DNA from: CF-161 sp035259145
GTDB taxonomy: Bacteria > Chloroflexota > Dormibacteria > Dormibacterales > Dormibacteraceae
Reading direction: 5' to 3'
Length of the DNA stretch: 25,902 nucleotides
Assembly (NCBI GenBank): GCA_035259145.1
Contig: DATFWQ010000090.1
Location: 1-25,902, forward strand
Every line of letters begins with the position of its first letter. The stretch's first letter is position 1. Below the pieces are notes generated by a model. It was not told the origin of the DNA. It ran no database searches and saw only the letters and a program-made list of their open reading frames with translations. Position numbers and translations under genes: made by a program. Of this stretch, positions 16,064 to 23,731 are shown piece after piece.

Positions 16064-17179
16064 CTATCGGCGATGACTCGCAAGCAAGCGCACGCGGGCG
16101 TCAGAGGCAACCTCTCCCATCAGCTCGAAGATGCGCCTGTTGTTGGCAAGCGCATCATGCTCCCGACGTGCCAGGTCCAGGCTCGCCTGACCCATCGCTC
16201 GGCGCAGCTCGGCATTCTCGACCAGCCTGTGCAGCGCCAGGCGCAGGTCGGCAGGAGAGCCAACCGGGACCAGGAACCCGTTGTCGCCGTGGCGGACCAC
16301 TTCAGGTATGGCCCCCACGTCCGTGGCGACCAGAGGCAGGCCGCTCGCGGCCGCCTCCGCCAGGACCTGCGGCAGGCAGTCGCCTCGAGTCGGGAGGGCG
16401 AACAGGTCCGCCCGCCGGTACAGCTCAAGCAGCGCGGGGTCGGACGGCCGCAGGCCGCGGTGGACGTGGCAGCGGACTCCGGGTGGCACCTGGCCCACCT
16501 CGCTCCCGGTAACGACGTCCAGCTCTACGCCAGGCACCCCCTGCAGCGCCGCGAGCATGTCAGGACCGCCCTTGCGCGCGAAGTCGCCGCCGACAAAGAG
16601 GACCCGCACGGGGCCGTCTGGGTGGCCGGCCCCCTCGGGCGGGCGGAACAGGGCGAGGTCTACGCCAGGTGGGATGACGTGCACGCGCGAGGCGGGGACC
16701 CCGTAATCCCCCACCAGGGAATCGGCTGCGAGGCTCGACCACGTGACCAGAGCGGCCGAAGCCATAAAGGGTCGCCGGTTGACGGACGCCTTCGCCGCCT
16801 CCGCGATGGATCGCCCCCGCCTGTGGCCATAGGCATCCCCGACGTCGTCGAAGTTGACCGGGGTGGCGTCGAGGGAGACCACGGTCGGCACTGAGCGCAT
16901 GACTCCGACCGAGAGCAGCGAGGCGACCTGGGTGTGAATGAACGCGGCATCCAGCGGCCCCTCACCAAGCCTGCGCTTCAGCGCCGCACGCGCCATGAGG
17001 CTGGCGCGCAGGGACCAGTTGCGCAAGCCGGGCAGCCGGCCAAGGCCTGCGGGCTCATAGGACAGGCGGACGATTTCGCCCTCGATCCAGTCTGTCGCAC
17101 CCAGCGCCCGCTCCAGATTTCGCGTGTGTGCGACGTGACCGAGGGTCTGCTCGATGACGAAAAAAAAGCGTCCTCTCAT
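16064..17179 (-). CDS. Family 4 glycosyltransferase
   Basis: The 371-residue protein starts at ATG 17179; the frame continues upstream to 17578 but that part lacks homology. It is a GT-B enzyme. The N-terminal domain has GHVAHTRNLERAL and the acceptor-side loop. The C-terminal domain has VLFVGGDFARKGGPDML, a strand-turn typical of nucleotide-sugar binding, and the long active-site segment LYRRADLFALPTRGDCLPQVLAEAAASGLPLVATDVGAIPEVV, where the E of LAEA corresponds to the conserved donor-binding glutamate. It probably adds a hexose to a lipid or glycan acceptor. It is convergent with the envelope module and divergent from metG, so it looks like a single-gene unit. Codons 5-7 contain a run of eight T on the coding strand. 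Confidence 0.88.
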   Translation of the reverse strand: MRGRFFFVIEQTLGHVAHTRNLERALGATDWIEGEIVRLSYEPAGLGRLPGLRNWSLRASLMARAALKRRLGEGPLDAAFIHTQVASLLSVGVMRSVPTVVSLDATPVNFDDVGDAYGHRRGRSIAEAAKASVNRRPFMASAALVTWSSLAADSLVGDYGVPASRVHVIPPGVDLALFRPPEGAGHPDGPVRVLFVGGDFARKGGPDMLAALQGVPGVELDVVTGSEVGQVPPGVRCHVHRGLRPSDPALLELYRRADLFALPTRGDCLPQVLAEAAASGLPLVATDVGAIPEVVRHGDNGFLVPVGSPADLRLALHRLVENAELRRAMGQASLDLARREHDALANNRRIFELMGEVASDARVRLLASHRR

Positions 17180-17570
17180 CCGGTGGGGCACGCTCGCCAG
17201 CCTTTTTCCAGCTTGGAGCTTAGACGGTGTCGAATGGAAACTGAATGGGCTCTTCCAGGCCGACAGGATGGGCAGCCTGACGAGGGGGCCGCCATCTGTC
17301 CCAGCCGTCGGAGACACGCCATCGCGGCCGGCATCTTCCGCGGGCGAGACTCGACGGCTCGCATGAAGCGATGCCTGGCACGCGGCCGGCACGTGAGCCG
17401 CGGTCACGGTACGATGCCCACGTGCGAGCTTTGACAGCCAGCAGCCGCCGGATGATGGCCCCCCACGTGGGGCGCCGCCGCTCGCACTAGCCGGCGGATT
17501 TTGATGGGCCCCTCGAGAAAAGGGGCCCGGCTCGGCACCGTGCCCCGAGGTCGGGGCCGTGGAGGTGCCG
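17180..17570. promoter_or_regulatory. 391-base divergent intergenic region upstream of metG, with palindromes and hairpins
   Basis: No gene is supported here. The region lies between the glycosyltransferase (minus) and metG (plus). TTGACA at 17431-17436 is a perfect -35 match for metG, but only weak -10 candidates (GATGAT, 17451) follow. CCCCACGTGGGG at 17461-17472 is a perfect 12-bp palindrome, and another CCCACGTG lies at 17417-17424. GGGCCCC (17506-17512) and GGGGCCC (17522-17528) form a seven-pair GC hairpin. CCCCGA-GG-TCGGGG lies just beyond, inside an outer GGCACC/GGTGCC pair. GGAGG (17561-17565) is the metG ribosome binding site, so the second hairpin could mask it. Confidence 0.45.
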
Positions 17571-19232
17571 ATGACCACGAAGCGGGTCTACATCACGACT
17601 GCGATCCCGTATGTCAACGCCCGGCCACACCTTGGCTTTGCGCTGGAGCTGGTGCAGGCCGACGCACTCGCCCGGCACCGCCGGCTGCGCGGCGACGAAG
17701 TCAGGCTGCTCACGGGTACCGACGACAACTCGTTGAAGAATGTGCTGGCCGCCGAAGCTGCAGGTCTCACCACTGCGGAGCTGGTTGCGAGGAACGCGAC
17801 ACACTTCGCCAACCTGCACGTCTCCCTTCAGCTGGCATTTGACGACTTCATCCGCACCAGCACGGATCCTCGCCATCAACCTGCCGTCGCGCGGCTCTGG
17901 CGGGCATGCGCGGCCGCCGGCGACCTCTACCGGGAGTGGTACGAGGGCCTCTACTGCGTCGGCTGCGAGCAGTTCTACGCGGCCGAAGAGCTCGACCGCG
18001 GCCGCTGCCCCGAGCACGAGACGGTTCCAGAGCGAGTCGCCGAGGAGAACTGGTTCTTCCGCCTCACCCGCTACCAGGACCAGCTCGAGGCGCTGATCAC
18101 CAGCGGCAGGCTGCGCATCCTCCCGGAATTCCACGCGCGCGAGGTGCTTGCGTTCGTTCGTGGTGGCCTGCAGGACTTCAGCATCTCCAGGTCCCGGGAG
18201 CGGGCCCACGGCTGGGGCATCGCGGCACCGGACGACCCCGACCACGTGATCTACGTCTGGTGGGATGCGCTGGGCAACTACATCAGCGCTCTCGACTACG
18301 GTACGCGCGGCGACGCGTATCAGCGCTGGTGGCTCGAGGCGGAAGAGCGGGTGCACGTGATCGGCAAGGGCGTTCTGCGGTTCCACGCCGTCTACTGGCC
18401 GGCCATGCTGCTGTCGGCGGGCGAGCCGCCGCCCACGTCGATCCTGGTCCACGAATACCTGACGATGAACGGCCGCAAGCTCAGCAAGTCGCTTGGCAAC
18501 GCAGTCGATCCGGAAGGCCTGGCGGAGCGGTTCGGCGCCGATGCTTTGCGCTGGTGGCTGCTGCGCGAGGTGGCTCCCGCGGCTGACACCGACTTCACCA
18601 TCGAACGGCTGGCGGCGCGCGCCAACTCAGACCTGGCCAACGCCCTGGGCAACCTTGTCAACCGAACGGTGGCGATGGTCAACCGCTACCGCGGCGGCCG
18701 TGTGCCAGCTGGTGGGCCGGGCCAGCTTGCGAGCCGCCTGCGCCGCCTCCCGGCGGACATCGACGCGGCGCTGGCTGCCTTCGACTTCCGAGCCGCAGCA
18801 GGCGCCGTGATGGAGGCAGTCGACGCCGCCAACCGGCTGGTCAACCAGGCAAGACCGTGGGAGCTGGCCCGGGCCAACCGCTCAGCAGAGCTCGACGCCG
18901 TCCTGGCAGCCCTGGTGTATGCCTGCCGCAGCGTCGCCCGCGAGATCACACCATTCGTTCCCGACCTGGCCGCTCGCATCGTGCGCCAGCTCGGTGACGG
19001 CGGCGCCGAGGTGCGATCGGCGGACCCGGTCCAACCTCGGCTTGGCCCCGCTCACGGCGGGGAGGTTCGAGGCCCTCAACAGGCTCGAGAAGGGACCGCC
19101 ATGCCCGGCAGCGCCCAGTCCAGCAGCGGCTCACCCTCGAAGACGGGTCCGGTCGGGTCCAGGCTGGCACCGTCACCGGAATGCTGCTCGATCGCGACAG
19201 TCTGGCGGAGGAAGCCGGCGCGGAGCTCGTAG
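17571..19232 (+). CDS. metG: Methionyl-tRNA synthetase
   Basis: This class I synthetase charges tRNA-Met. I chose ATG 17571 because GGAGG lies five bases upstream; GTG 17559 adds only four residues. Visible motifs are TTAIPYVNARPHLGF with the HIGH-type HLGF (20-23), a reduced zinc knuckle (LYCVGCEQFY with C129/C132, and C146), WWDALGNYISA (230-240), VIGKGVLRFHAVYWPAML, and KLSKS (303-307). The helical anticodon domain ends near residue 500. The frame continues about 50 residues to 19232, overlapping the opposing TPR gene by 157 bases, and this tail does not look like MetRS. Another frame (RSNLGLAPLTAGRF onward) has some resemblance to a MetRS end, so a late frameshift or recent stop loss is possible. 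It is a short, EMAPII-lacking type. Confidence 0.93.
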   Translation: MTTKRVYITTAIPYVNARPHLGFALELVQADALARHRRLRGDEVRLLTGTDDNSLKNVLAAEAAGLTTAELVARNATHFANLHVSLQLAFDDFIRTSTDPRHQPAVARLWRACAAAGDLYREWYEGLYCVGCEQFYAAEELDRGRCPEHETVPERVAEENWFFRLTRYQDQLEALITSGRLRILPEFHAREVLAFVRGGLQDFSISRSRERAHGWGIAAPDDPDHVIYVWWDALGNYISALDYGTRGDAYQRWWLEAEERVHVIGKGVLRFHAVYWPAMLLSAGEPPPTSILVHEYLTMNGRKLSKSLGNAVDPEGLAERFGADALRWWLLREVAPAADTDFTIERLAARANSDLANALGNLVNRTVAMVNRYRGGRVPAGGPGQLASRLRRLPADIDAALAAFDFRAAAGAVMEAVDAANRLVNQARPWELARANRSAELDAVLAALVYACRSVAREITPFVPDLAARIVRQLGDGGAEVRSADPVQPRLGPAHGGEVRGPQQAREGTAMPGSAQSSSGSPSKTGPVGSRLAPSPECCSIATVWRRKPARSS

Positions 19233-20089
19233 CGGGCGGCCTCTGCGGCGCGCCCGACCGCGCCGAGCAGGAATGCGTGGCGGTCGAGGTTGCGCAGCTG
19301 CCGCTCACGGTCAACAAGCGCCGCAGCCCCCCGGCGCGTCCGGTTCAAGGCGGCTTCCGAGACCGCCAGAGCATCCTGATGACGCTCGCCGACCACGTAG
19401 AGGTCCATGAGTTGCTCTTCGATGCCGGCGGCCAGCTCGGTACGGCCGACGCTCGTCCAGTCCTCGGCCGCGCGCGTCAGCGCCGCCTCGGCCTCGTCGA
19501 GGGCCATCCGCCTCAGGAGCACAGCCGCCAGCCCGGCGAGCGCCCAGCCCACCGACCCGCGCGGCACGCCTTCACTAGCCAGCACCGATACGGCCTCACG
19601 GGACAACAGCTCAGCTTCGCGCCAGCGGCCAAGGCTGCGAACGCACCACGCGAGGGTCACCCCGGCGAAGCCCACAGCCCTGGCGTCGAGTGGGCGCCGC
19701 CGTTGCGCCGACTCGAGCCGCGCGCGGCAGAGCGGCTCGGCTTCGCCGTAGCGTCCCAGCTGCCCAAGTCGCTGGACCAGCTCGTTTCGCCAGGCTGCCG
19801 CCGCCTTCGCGTCCCAGCCATGGCGACGGTCACGCAGCGTGACCAGCTGCTGCAGGACGGGGATGGCCTCGTCCAGCCGCCTGCGCCGAAGCAGCACCTG
19901 GTAGAGCTCCTCCCCCACCTCGGCCGCCACGAGAGCCGCACCGCTCTCCCGCGCCATCTGCCACGCGTCTCGCAGAGAAGCCTCAGCACGCTCGGGATCG
20001 AGCGCGACGACGTGACGCCGGCCCTCCCAGAGCAGTTTTTCAGCACGCCGTCGCGCCAGCAGGCGCGAAGGCAGCCGGATGAAGGTCAC
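19076..20089 (-). CDS. TPR-repeat protein of unknown function
   Basis: The 337-residue product has a GTG start at 20089. It is almost entirely helical, with repeated helix pairs of the tetratricopeptide type rich in Ala, Leu and Arg. Examples are AEASLRDAWQMARESG, LYQVLLRRRRLDEAIPVLQQLVTL, LVQRLGQLGRYGEAEPLCRARLE, TLAWCVRSLGRWREAELLSREAVSV, LAAVLLRRMALDEAEAALTRA and LYVVGERHQDALAVSEAALN. It has no signal peptide, DNA-binding domain or catalytic motif. Such proteins usually serve as cytoplasmic protein-binding scaffolds. It is divergent from the TetR-type gene, and its 3' end overlaps metG on the other strand by 157 bases. Confidence 0.82.
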   Translation of the reverse strand: MTFIRLPSRLLARRRAEKLLWEGRRHVVALDPERAEASLRDAWQMARESGAALVAAEVGEELYQVLLRRRRLDEAIPVLQQLVTLRDRRHGWDAKAAAAWRNELVQRLGQLGRYGEAEPLCRARLESAQRRRPLDARAVGFAGVTLAWCVRSLGRWREAELLSREAVSVLASEGVPRGSVGWALAGLAAVLLRRMALDEAEAALTRAAEDWTSVGRTELAAGIEEQLMDLYVVGERHQDALAVSEAALNRTRRGAAALVDRERQLRNLDRHAFLLGAVGRAAEAARYELRAGFLRQTVAIEQHSGDGASLDPTGPVFEGEPLLDWALPGMAVPSRAC

Positions 20090-20144
20090 GGGCGAAGCTT
20101 CTCACGTTCCACGTCGCTTGACCTACGCCGATTCGGACTGGACA

Positions 20145-20176
20145 AGACGCGACATCTCGTCTAGTCTTATCTCGTC
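20145..20176 (+). promoter_or_regulatory. Candidate operator/promoter of the TetR-ABC operon
   Basis: An inverted repeat AGACG-N8-CGTCT (20145-20149 / 20158-20162) sits just before the regulator gene, a size typical of TetR operators. ATCTCGTC is repeated directly at 20154-20161 and 20169-20176, ending at the ATG. TAGTCT (20162-20167) fits a TANNNT -10 element about nine bases before the ATG, so the message may be leaderless and the palindrome would overlap the promoter. Autoregulation is inferred. Confidence 0.4.
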
Positions 20177-20932
20177 ATGCCGGAGGCGGTGCTCACGGCG
20201 GCTCGCACCATCCTCAGACGCAATCCCGGCGCCTCGCTGAACGAGGTTGCGACCGCGGCTGCCGTGTCGCGGGCCACGCTCTACCGGATGTTCGGCTCTC
20301 GCCAGGGGCTGCTTCGCAGACTCGACATCGAGCCTGACCCGGACTCGCGTGAGCGCATACTGACCGCCGCGCTGGAGCTTGTCGGCAGAGACGGGCTGGC
20401 CAGGCTCTCGATGGACGAGGTGGCGGCTGCCGCCGGCGTGTCCCGGGCGAGTCTCTACCGGCTGTTCCCGGGCAAGCCGGCCCTGTTCCGCGAGCTGCTG
20501 CGCACCTTCTCCCCAGTCGAGACAATCGTGGCGACCGTGCTGAGGCTGCGCGACCGGCCGCCGGATGAAGTGATGCCAGAAGTGGCGCGCGCTGCGGCCA
20601 GTGCCCTGGCCGGACGGGTCGGCATTGTGCGCACCCTTTTGTTCGAAGTGGCGAGCGCCTCGGCGGACTCCGAGGAGGCGCTGCAGTACGTCGTCGAACA
20701 CCTCTTGAAGGGGCTGCCCGGCTACCTCGCCGATCAGATGGCGATGGGCCGGCTGCGGCCGATGCATCCGCTGCTGGCCATTCAGGCCTTCGCCGGGCCT
20801 ATTGTGTTCCACCTCGTCACACGCGACGTCGCCGAACGGGAGCTTGGGTTCGACATGCCCGTGGAGGAGGTCGTCACAGTGCTGGCCGAGAACTGGGTCC
20901 GTGCGATGAGGCCGCCGGAGTCGAAGGAGTAG
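20177..20932 (+). CDS. TetR/AcrR-type regulator with two tandem HTH domains
   Basis: The 251-residue protein starts at ATG 20177. Two TetR_N-like units are visible in series. The first (residues about 1-48) is VLTAARTILRRN, then LNEVATAAAVSRATLYRMFGSRQGLL. The second (57-108) is RILTAALELVGRDG, then LSMDEVAAAAGVSRASLYRLFPGKPALFREL. Both keep the recognition helix pattern (V-S-R-A-x-L-Y-R-x-F). A helical ligand domain (about 110-245) follows. The usual TetR protein has one HTH and about 200 residues; the extra 50 here match the additional domain. It is two to five bases from the ABC ATPase gene and probably represses the exporter operon and itself. The first unit starts right at residue 1, without the usual N-terminal arm. 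Confidence 0.92.
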   Translation: MPEAVLTAARTILRRNPGASLNEVATAAAVSRATLYRMFGSRQGLLRRLDIEPDPDSRERILTAALELVGRDGLARLSMDEVAAAAGVSRASLYRLFPGKPALFRELLRTFSPVETIVATVLRLRDRPPDEVMPEVARAAASALAGRVGIVRTLLFEVASASADSEEALQYVVEHLLKGLPGYLADQMAMGRLRPMHPLLAIQAFAGPIVFHLVTRDVAERELGFDMPVEEVVTVLAENWVRAMRPPESKE

Positions 20933-20937
20933 GAGTG

Positions 20938-21660
20938 ATGAGGGAGGGAAGCGATGGCGCGCTTGCGGTCGAGGTCGACGGCGTGGTCAAGAACTTCGGC
21001 CGGCTTCGCGCGCTGGACGGCGTTCAGCTGGGGGTGCGCCACGGCGAGGTCTTCGGACTGCTCGGTCCCAACGGCTCAGGCAAGACAACTTTGATTCGCT
21101 GTCTGGTCGGCCTGGTCGAGCCTGACGCGGGCACGGTGACCGTCCTCGGTCGCCGGCTGCCCGACCTGGGCGTGCTGTCGCGCGTCGGCTACATGACACA
21201 GGCCGCGGCACTCTATCCCGACCTTTCCGTGCTCGAGAACCTCCGCTTCTTCGCGGCGATCAGCGGCGGCGACCGTCACGTGAACGAAGCGCTCGAATTC
21301 GTGGAGCTGGTCGACCGGCGCGATTCGGTGGTGGCTACGCTGAGTGGCGGCATGCGGACGCGTGCCTCCCTGGCCTGCGCCATCGTTCACCGCCCACAGC
21401 TGCTGCTTCTGGACGAGCCGACCGTCGGCATCGACCCCCAGCTCCGCGCCCAGCTCTGGGACCGCTTCAGACAGATGACCGCCTCAGGGACGACGATCAT
21501 CGTGTCCAGCCATGTGATGGATGAAGCGGCCAGGTGCGACCGGCTTGGGTTGATCCTGTTCGGCCGGCTGCTGGCCGAAGGCTCGGTAGCGGACCTACTG
21601 GCGATGGCCGGCACAGACAGGTTGGAGGACGCCTTCTTGAAGCTCTCTCAGGTCGCCTGA
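20938..21660 (+). CDS. ABC exporter ATP-binding protein (DrrA/CcmA-like)
   Basis: The 240-residue ATPase starts at ATG 20938, with AAGGAG eight bases upstream; GTG 20935 is the alternative. All motifs are present: Walker A GPNGSGKT (43-50), Q-loop YMTQ (Q88), signature LSGGM (135-139), Walker B LLLLDEP (155-161) and the switch histidine in VSSH (H192). With the following ABC-2 permease it forms an export pump of the type used for drugs, lipids or polysaccharides. The gene ends two bases before the permease ATG. The regulator upstream suggests an inducible efflux system. Confidence 0.95.
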   Translation: MREGSDGALAVEVDGVVKNFGRLRALDGVQLGVRHGEVFGLLGPNGSGKTTLIRCLVGLVEPDAGTVTVLGRRLPDLGVLSRVGYMTQAAALYPDLSVLENLRFFAAISGGDRHVNEALEFVELVDRRDSVVATLSGGMRTRASLACAIVHRPQLLLLDEPTVGIDPQLRAQLWDRFRQMTASGTTIIVSSHVMDEAARCDRLGLILFGRLLAEGSVADLLAMAGTDRLEDAFLKLSQVA

Positions 21661-21662
21661 CG

Positions 21663-22778
21663 ATGAACGCCCATCGGGTATTCGCAATCACCCGCCGCCT
21701 GCTGCAGCAGTTTCGCCGTGACCGGCGCACGCTCGGGCTGCTGTTCGGGGCGCCGATCATAATCCTGGGCCTGCTCTACTACCTCTTCCGCGGCAGCGGA
21801 CCGAGTGTGGCGCTAGGAGTGGTCGACCTCGACCAGGGGCCGCTGGGAGCAGCCGTGGCGAGCCGCCTGGAGGCCTCATCAGGCGTTGACACGACCAGGC
21901 TGGACGCTGACGCCGCCGCCGCACAGCTCAAAGACGGGCGCCTGGCCGGATACGTGGTCCTGCCCGCCGACTTCTCAGCGTCAGCCGTGCGCGACGGTGT
22001 GATCCGTCCACAGATCCACCTGGAGGGCAGCGAACCGGGGAAGTCGGCTGGGGTTGTTCAGGCCGTGACCGAAGCCCTGGGTGGCGCAGCCGCTTCAGAG
22101 CTGAGCACGTCGGCGATCAAGGCCCCCCAGGTCCGGCCGGACGTCAGCTACCTGTACGGCGGCCCCTCGCTTGACACACTCGACTACTTCGGCGGCGCTT
22201 TCGTAGGGCTGGTCGTGTTCTTCCTTGTCTTCGTGATCACCTGCGTTTCCTTCCTGCGAGAGCGCTCACAGGGCACGCTCGAGCGGCTGATGGCAAGCCC
22301 GCTCCGCCGGGTCGAGATCGTCGTCGGCTACATGCTGGGTTTCACGCTTCTGGCCCTGGCGCAGGCTGGGGAGGTGATCGTCTTCGCGCTCGCCGTGCTC
22401 AAGATTCACAACGCCGGGAACGTGCTCCTGATCTTCGGCATCGAGACACTGCTGGCCCTGGCTGCGGTAAACCTGGGCATCTTCTTGAGCATGTTCGCAA
22501 GGACCGAGTTTCAGGCAGTGCAGTTCATTCCCCTGGTGATCGCGCCCCAGCTGCTGCTTAGCGGCATCGTATTCCCGGTGTCGTCGGAGCCGGGCTGGAT
22601 GCAGGCCATCTCGAACGTGCTGCCGCTGACCTACGCCGCCAACGGCCTGCACGACGTGATGCTCAAAGGCGCGGACCTGGGCTGGGGCGCAATCCAGCTG
22701 GACATCGGGGTGGTGCTTGCTTTCTGCGTGCTCGCCGTCATCGCCGCGGCGGCCACCTTGCGGCGGCGCGTCGCCTGA
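21663..22778 (+). CDS. ABC-2 type exporter permease
   Basis: The 371-residue membrane protein starts at ATG 21663, two bases after the ATPase stop. The frame is open upstream but coding begins here. One N-terminal helix (about 24-43, LGLLFGAPIIILGLLYYLF) is followed by an extracytoplasmic domain of about 130 residues (VALGVVDLDQGPLGAAVASRLE onward). Five or more helices follow from about 180, including GLVVFFLVFVITCVSFL, the cytoplasmic coupling stretch RERSQGTLERLMASPLRRVEIVVGYM, and the late QFIPLVIAPQLLLSGIVFPV typical of ABC-2 permeases. It pairs with the ATPase to form the pump. The substrate is unknown. Confidence 0.93.
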   Translation: MNAHRVFAITRRLLQQFRRDRRTLGLLFGAPIIILGLLYYLFRGSGPSVALGVVDLDQGPLGAAVASRLEASSGVDTTRLDADAAAAQLKDGRLAGYVVLPADFSASAVRDGVIRPQIHLEGSEPGKSAGVVQAVTEALGGAAASELSTSAIKAPQVRPDVSYLYGGPSLDTLDYFGGAFVGLVVFFLVFVITCVSFLRERSQGTLERLMASPLRRVEIVVGYMLGFTLLALAQAGEVIVFALAVLKIHNAGNVLLIFGIETLLALAAVNLGIFLSMFARTEFQAVQFIPLVIAPQLLLSGIVFPVSSEPGWMQAISNVLPLTYAANGLHDVMLKGADLGWGAIQLDIGVVLAFCVLAVIAAAATLRRRVA

Positions 22779-22831
22779 GTCTGCGCGTTGGTTCGGCGAT
22801 CGCGAATGCTCAGGTCCGGGTGGCTTCGTGA

Positions 22832-23107
22832 TCAGCGCCGGTCGTACTGGCGGTCTTGCCCAAGAATGAGGAACGTGATGCCAAGCGCAGCCCCGATCGC
22901 CACCATCACAGCCTCAGTCGCGGTGCTGTCGGGAAGGGCGAGCCGGAGGACCGTCGAGACACCGAGGTAGATGCCGCTCAAGATCAGAGCCAGACGGAGG
23001 CGCCGGGCCACGTTGCGGAGCTGGCTGCGGAGGCCCCCCGGGCGGACCGAGAGGACGCTGATGACCACCACGACGATCAGGACAAGCCCGAGGAAGAAGC
23101 CCTTCAC
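22832..23107 (-). CDS. Small membrane protein of unknown function
   Basis: The 91-residue product has a GTG start at 23107. Three hydrophobic segments are seen: about 3-21 (FFLGLVLIVVVVISVLSV), about 37-57 (LRLALILSGIYLGVSTVLRLAL) and about 64-83 (EAVMVAIGAALGITFLILG). A basic loop (RSQLRNVARRLR) lies between the first two and the tail is charged. I do not recognise the family. It is convergent with the exporter permease, with 53 featureless bases between them. Confidence 0.72.
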   Translation of the reverse strand: MKGFFLGLVLIVVVVISVLSVRPGGLRSQLRNVARRLRLALILSGIYLGVSTVLRLALPDSTATEAVMVAIGAALGITFLILGQDRQYDRR

Positions 23108-23197
23108 GAGGCCAGTGTCGCACGGCGGTTGATCTGCGTGTATCTGGATCGGAACGCTGGGCTTCTCAAAGCAGGAACTCGGCTGCCGCGCCGTAAG

Positions 23198-23224
23198 TTG
23201 TTAACTCACCCGGTTTTTTACACT
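23198..23224 (+). promoter_or_regulatory. Candidate promoter of the small-gene pair (leaderless)
   Basis: TTGTTA (23198-23203) and TACACT (23219-23224) are spaced by 15 bases in an A/T-rich island unlike its GC-rich surroundings. The -10-like box ends eight bases before GTG 23233, so transcription would start at or next to the start codon. Confidence 0.45.
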
Positions 23225-23232
23225 GCGAACCA

Positions 23233-23424
23233 GTGGACCTGGAGAGGACCTTGGGAGGGCGTGGACAGCAGCTCCGGGATGAGATCACGGCGCAGCTGCT
23301 CGGCAGGCTGCAGGTCGAGGAGTCGCCGAGGCGGGTCCTGACACCGGAGACCGCCAACCAGACGTTGGAGATGGCGGTGAAGGCGTTGGTGCCGGGAGTT
23401 CGGGCAGGTCTCGCGCCGGAGTGA
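23233..23424 (+). CDS. Small protein of unknown function (first of a coupled pair)
   Basis: The 63-residue product has a GTG start at 23233. It is polar and mostly helical (ERTLGGRGQQLRDEITAQLLGRLQVEE, then TPETANQTLEMAVKALVPGVRAGL), with no signal or membrane segment. Third codon positions are strongly G/C, which supports real coding. Its TGA overlaps the GTG of the next gene (GTGA), so the two are probably co-translated. I do not recognise it. The size, polarity and coupling resemble small paired cytoplasmic proteins, but no antitoxin fold is evident. Confidence 0.6.
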   Translation: MDLERTLGGRGQQLRDEITAQLLGRLQVEESPRRVLTPETANQTLEMAVKALVPGVRAGLAPE

Positions 23425-23720
23425 GGGATGGACTCGTCGACCTGGCCGAGAGGGCGGTCTTTGATCTCGCGTACTGCTTCCGCGGGAGCCGTGCAGGTCG
23501 CTTCCTGTACCTGCTGCTGTCCGGGCCGCCGCCGTTCTACGACATCACGACGGGGACTCCAGTCCCCGGGCCGCCCAGGCTTCGCTTTGCCTGGTACACG
23601 AGCCGGTCCCTGGCCTGGAGGACCTACATGCGGGTGCTGCACAGGCACGCCCTCACCCACGGCGACCGGGTTGGGGAGCTGCGGAGCGCACTTGTAGAAA
23701 TCTTCGGCGGCGCCGCCTGA
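23421..23720 (+). CDS. Small basic protein of unknown function (second of a coupled pair)
   Basis: The 99-residue product has a GTG start at 23421, overlapping the previous stop by four bases. It is rich in Arg, Leu and aromatic residues. The first part is a helix (VDLAERAVFDLAYCFRGSRAGRFLYLLLSG), the middle is Pro-rich (GPPPFYDITTGTPVPGPPRL), and the end is helical (AWRTYMRVLHRHALTHGDRVGELRSALVEIF). Codon third positions are strongly G/C. No known family or catalytic motif is seen, and the hydrophobic stretch is too short for a clear membrane span. It probably acts with its coupled partner. Confidence 0.6.
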   Translation: MRDGLVDLAERAVFDLAYCFRGSRAGRFLYLLLSGPPPFYDITTGTPVPGPPRLRFAWYTSRSLAWRTYMRVLHRHALTHGDRVGELRSALVEIFGGAA

Positions 23721-23731
23721 AGTTCTCCGGG

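Noticed and set aside
16039..16512. Plus-strand frame starting at ATG 16039 behind CAGGAG
   Set aside because: The ribosome binding site is good, but after eight codons the frame lies antisense to the glycosyltransferase and has no coding character.
17506..17528. GC hairpin upstream of metG as an intrinsic terminator or T-box
   Set aside because: It has no T-run, and I could not find a T-box specifier loop or the conserved T-box sequence, so it is listed only as an inverted repeat.
17180..17578. N-terminal extension of the family-4 glycosyltransferase up to 17578
   Set aside because: The extension has no homology and would overlap the metG start and its leader; ATG 17179 gives the normal N-terminus.
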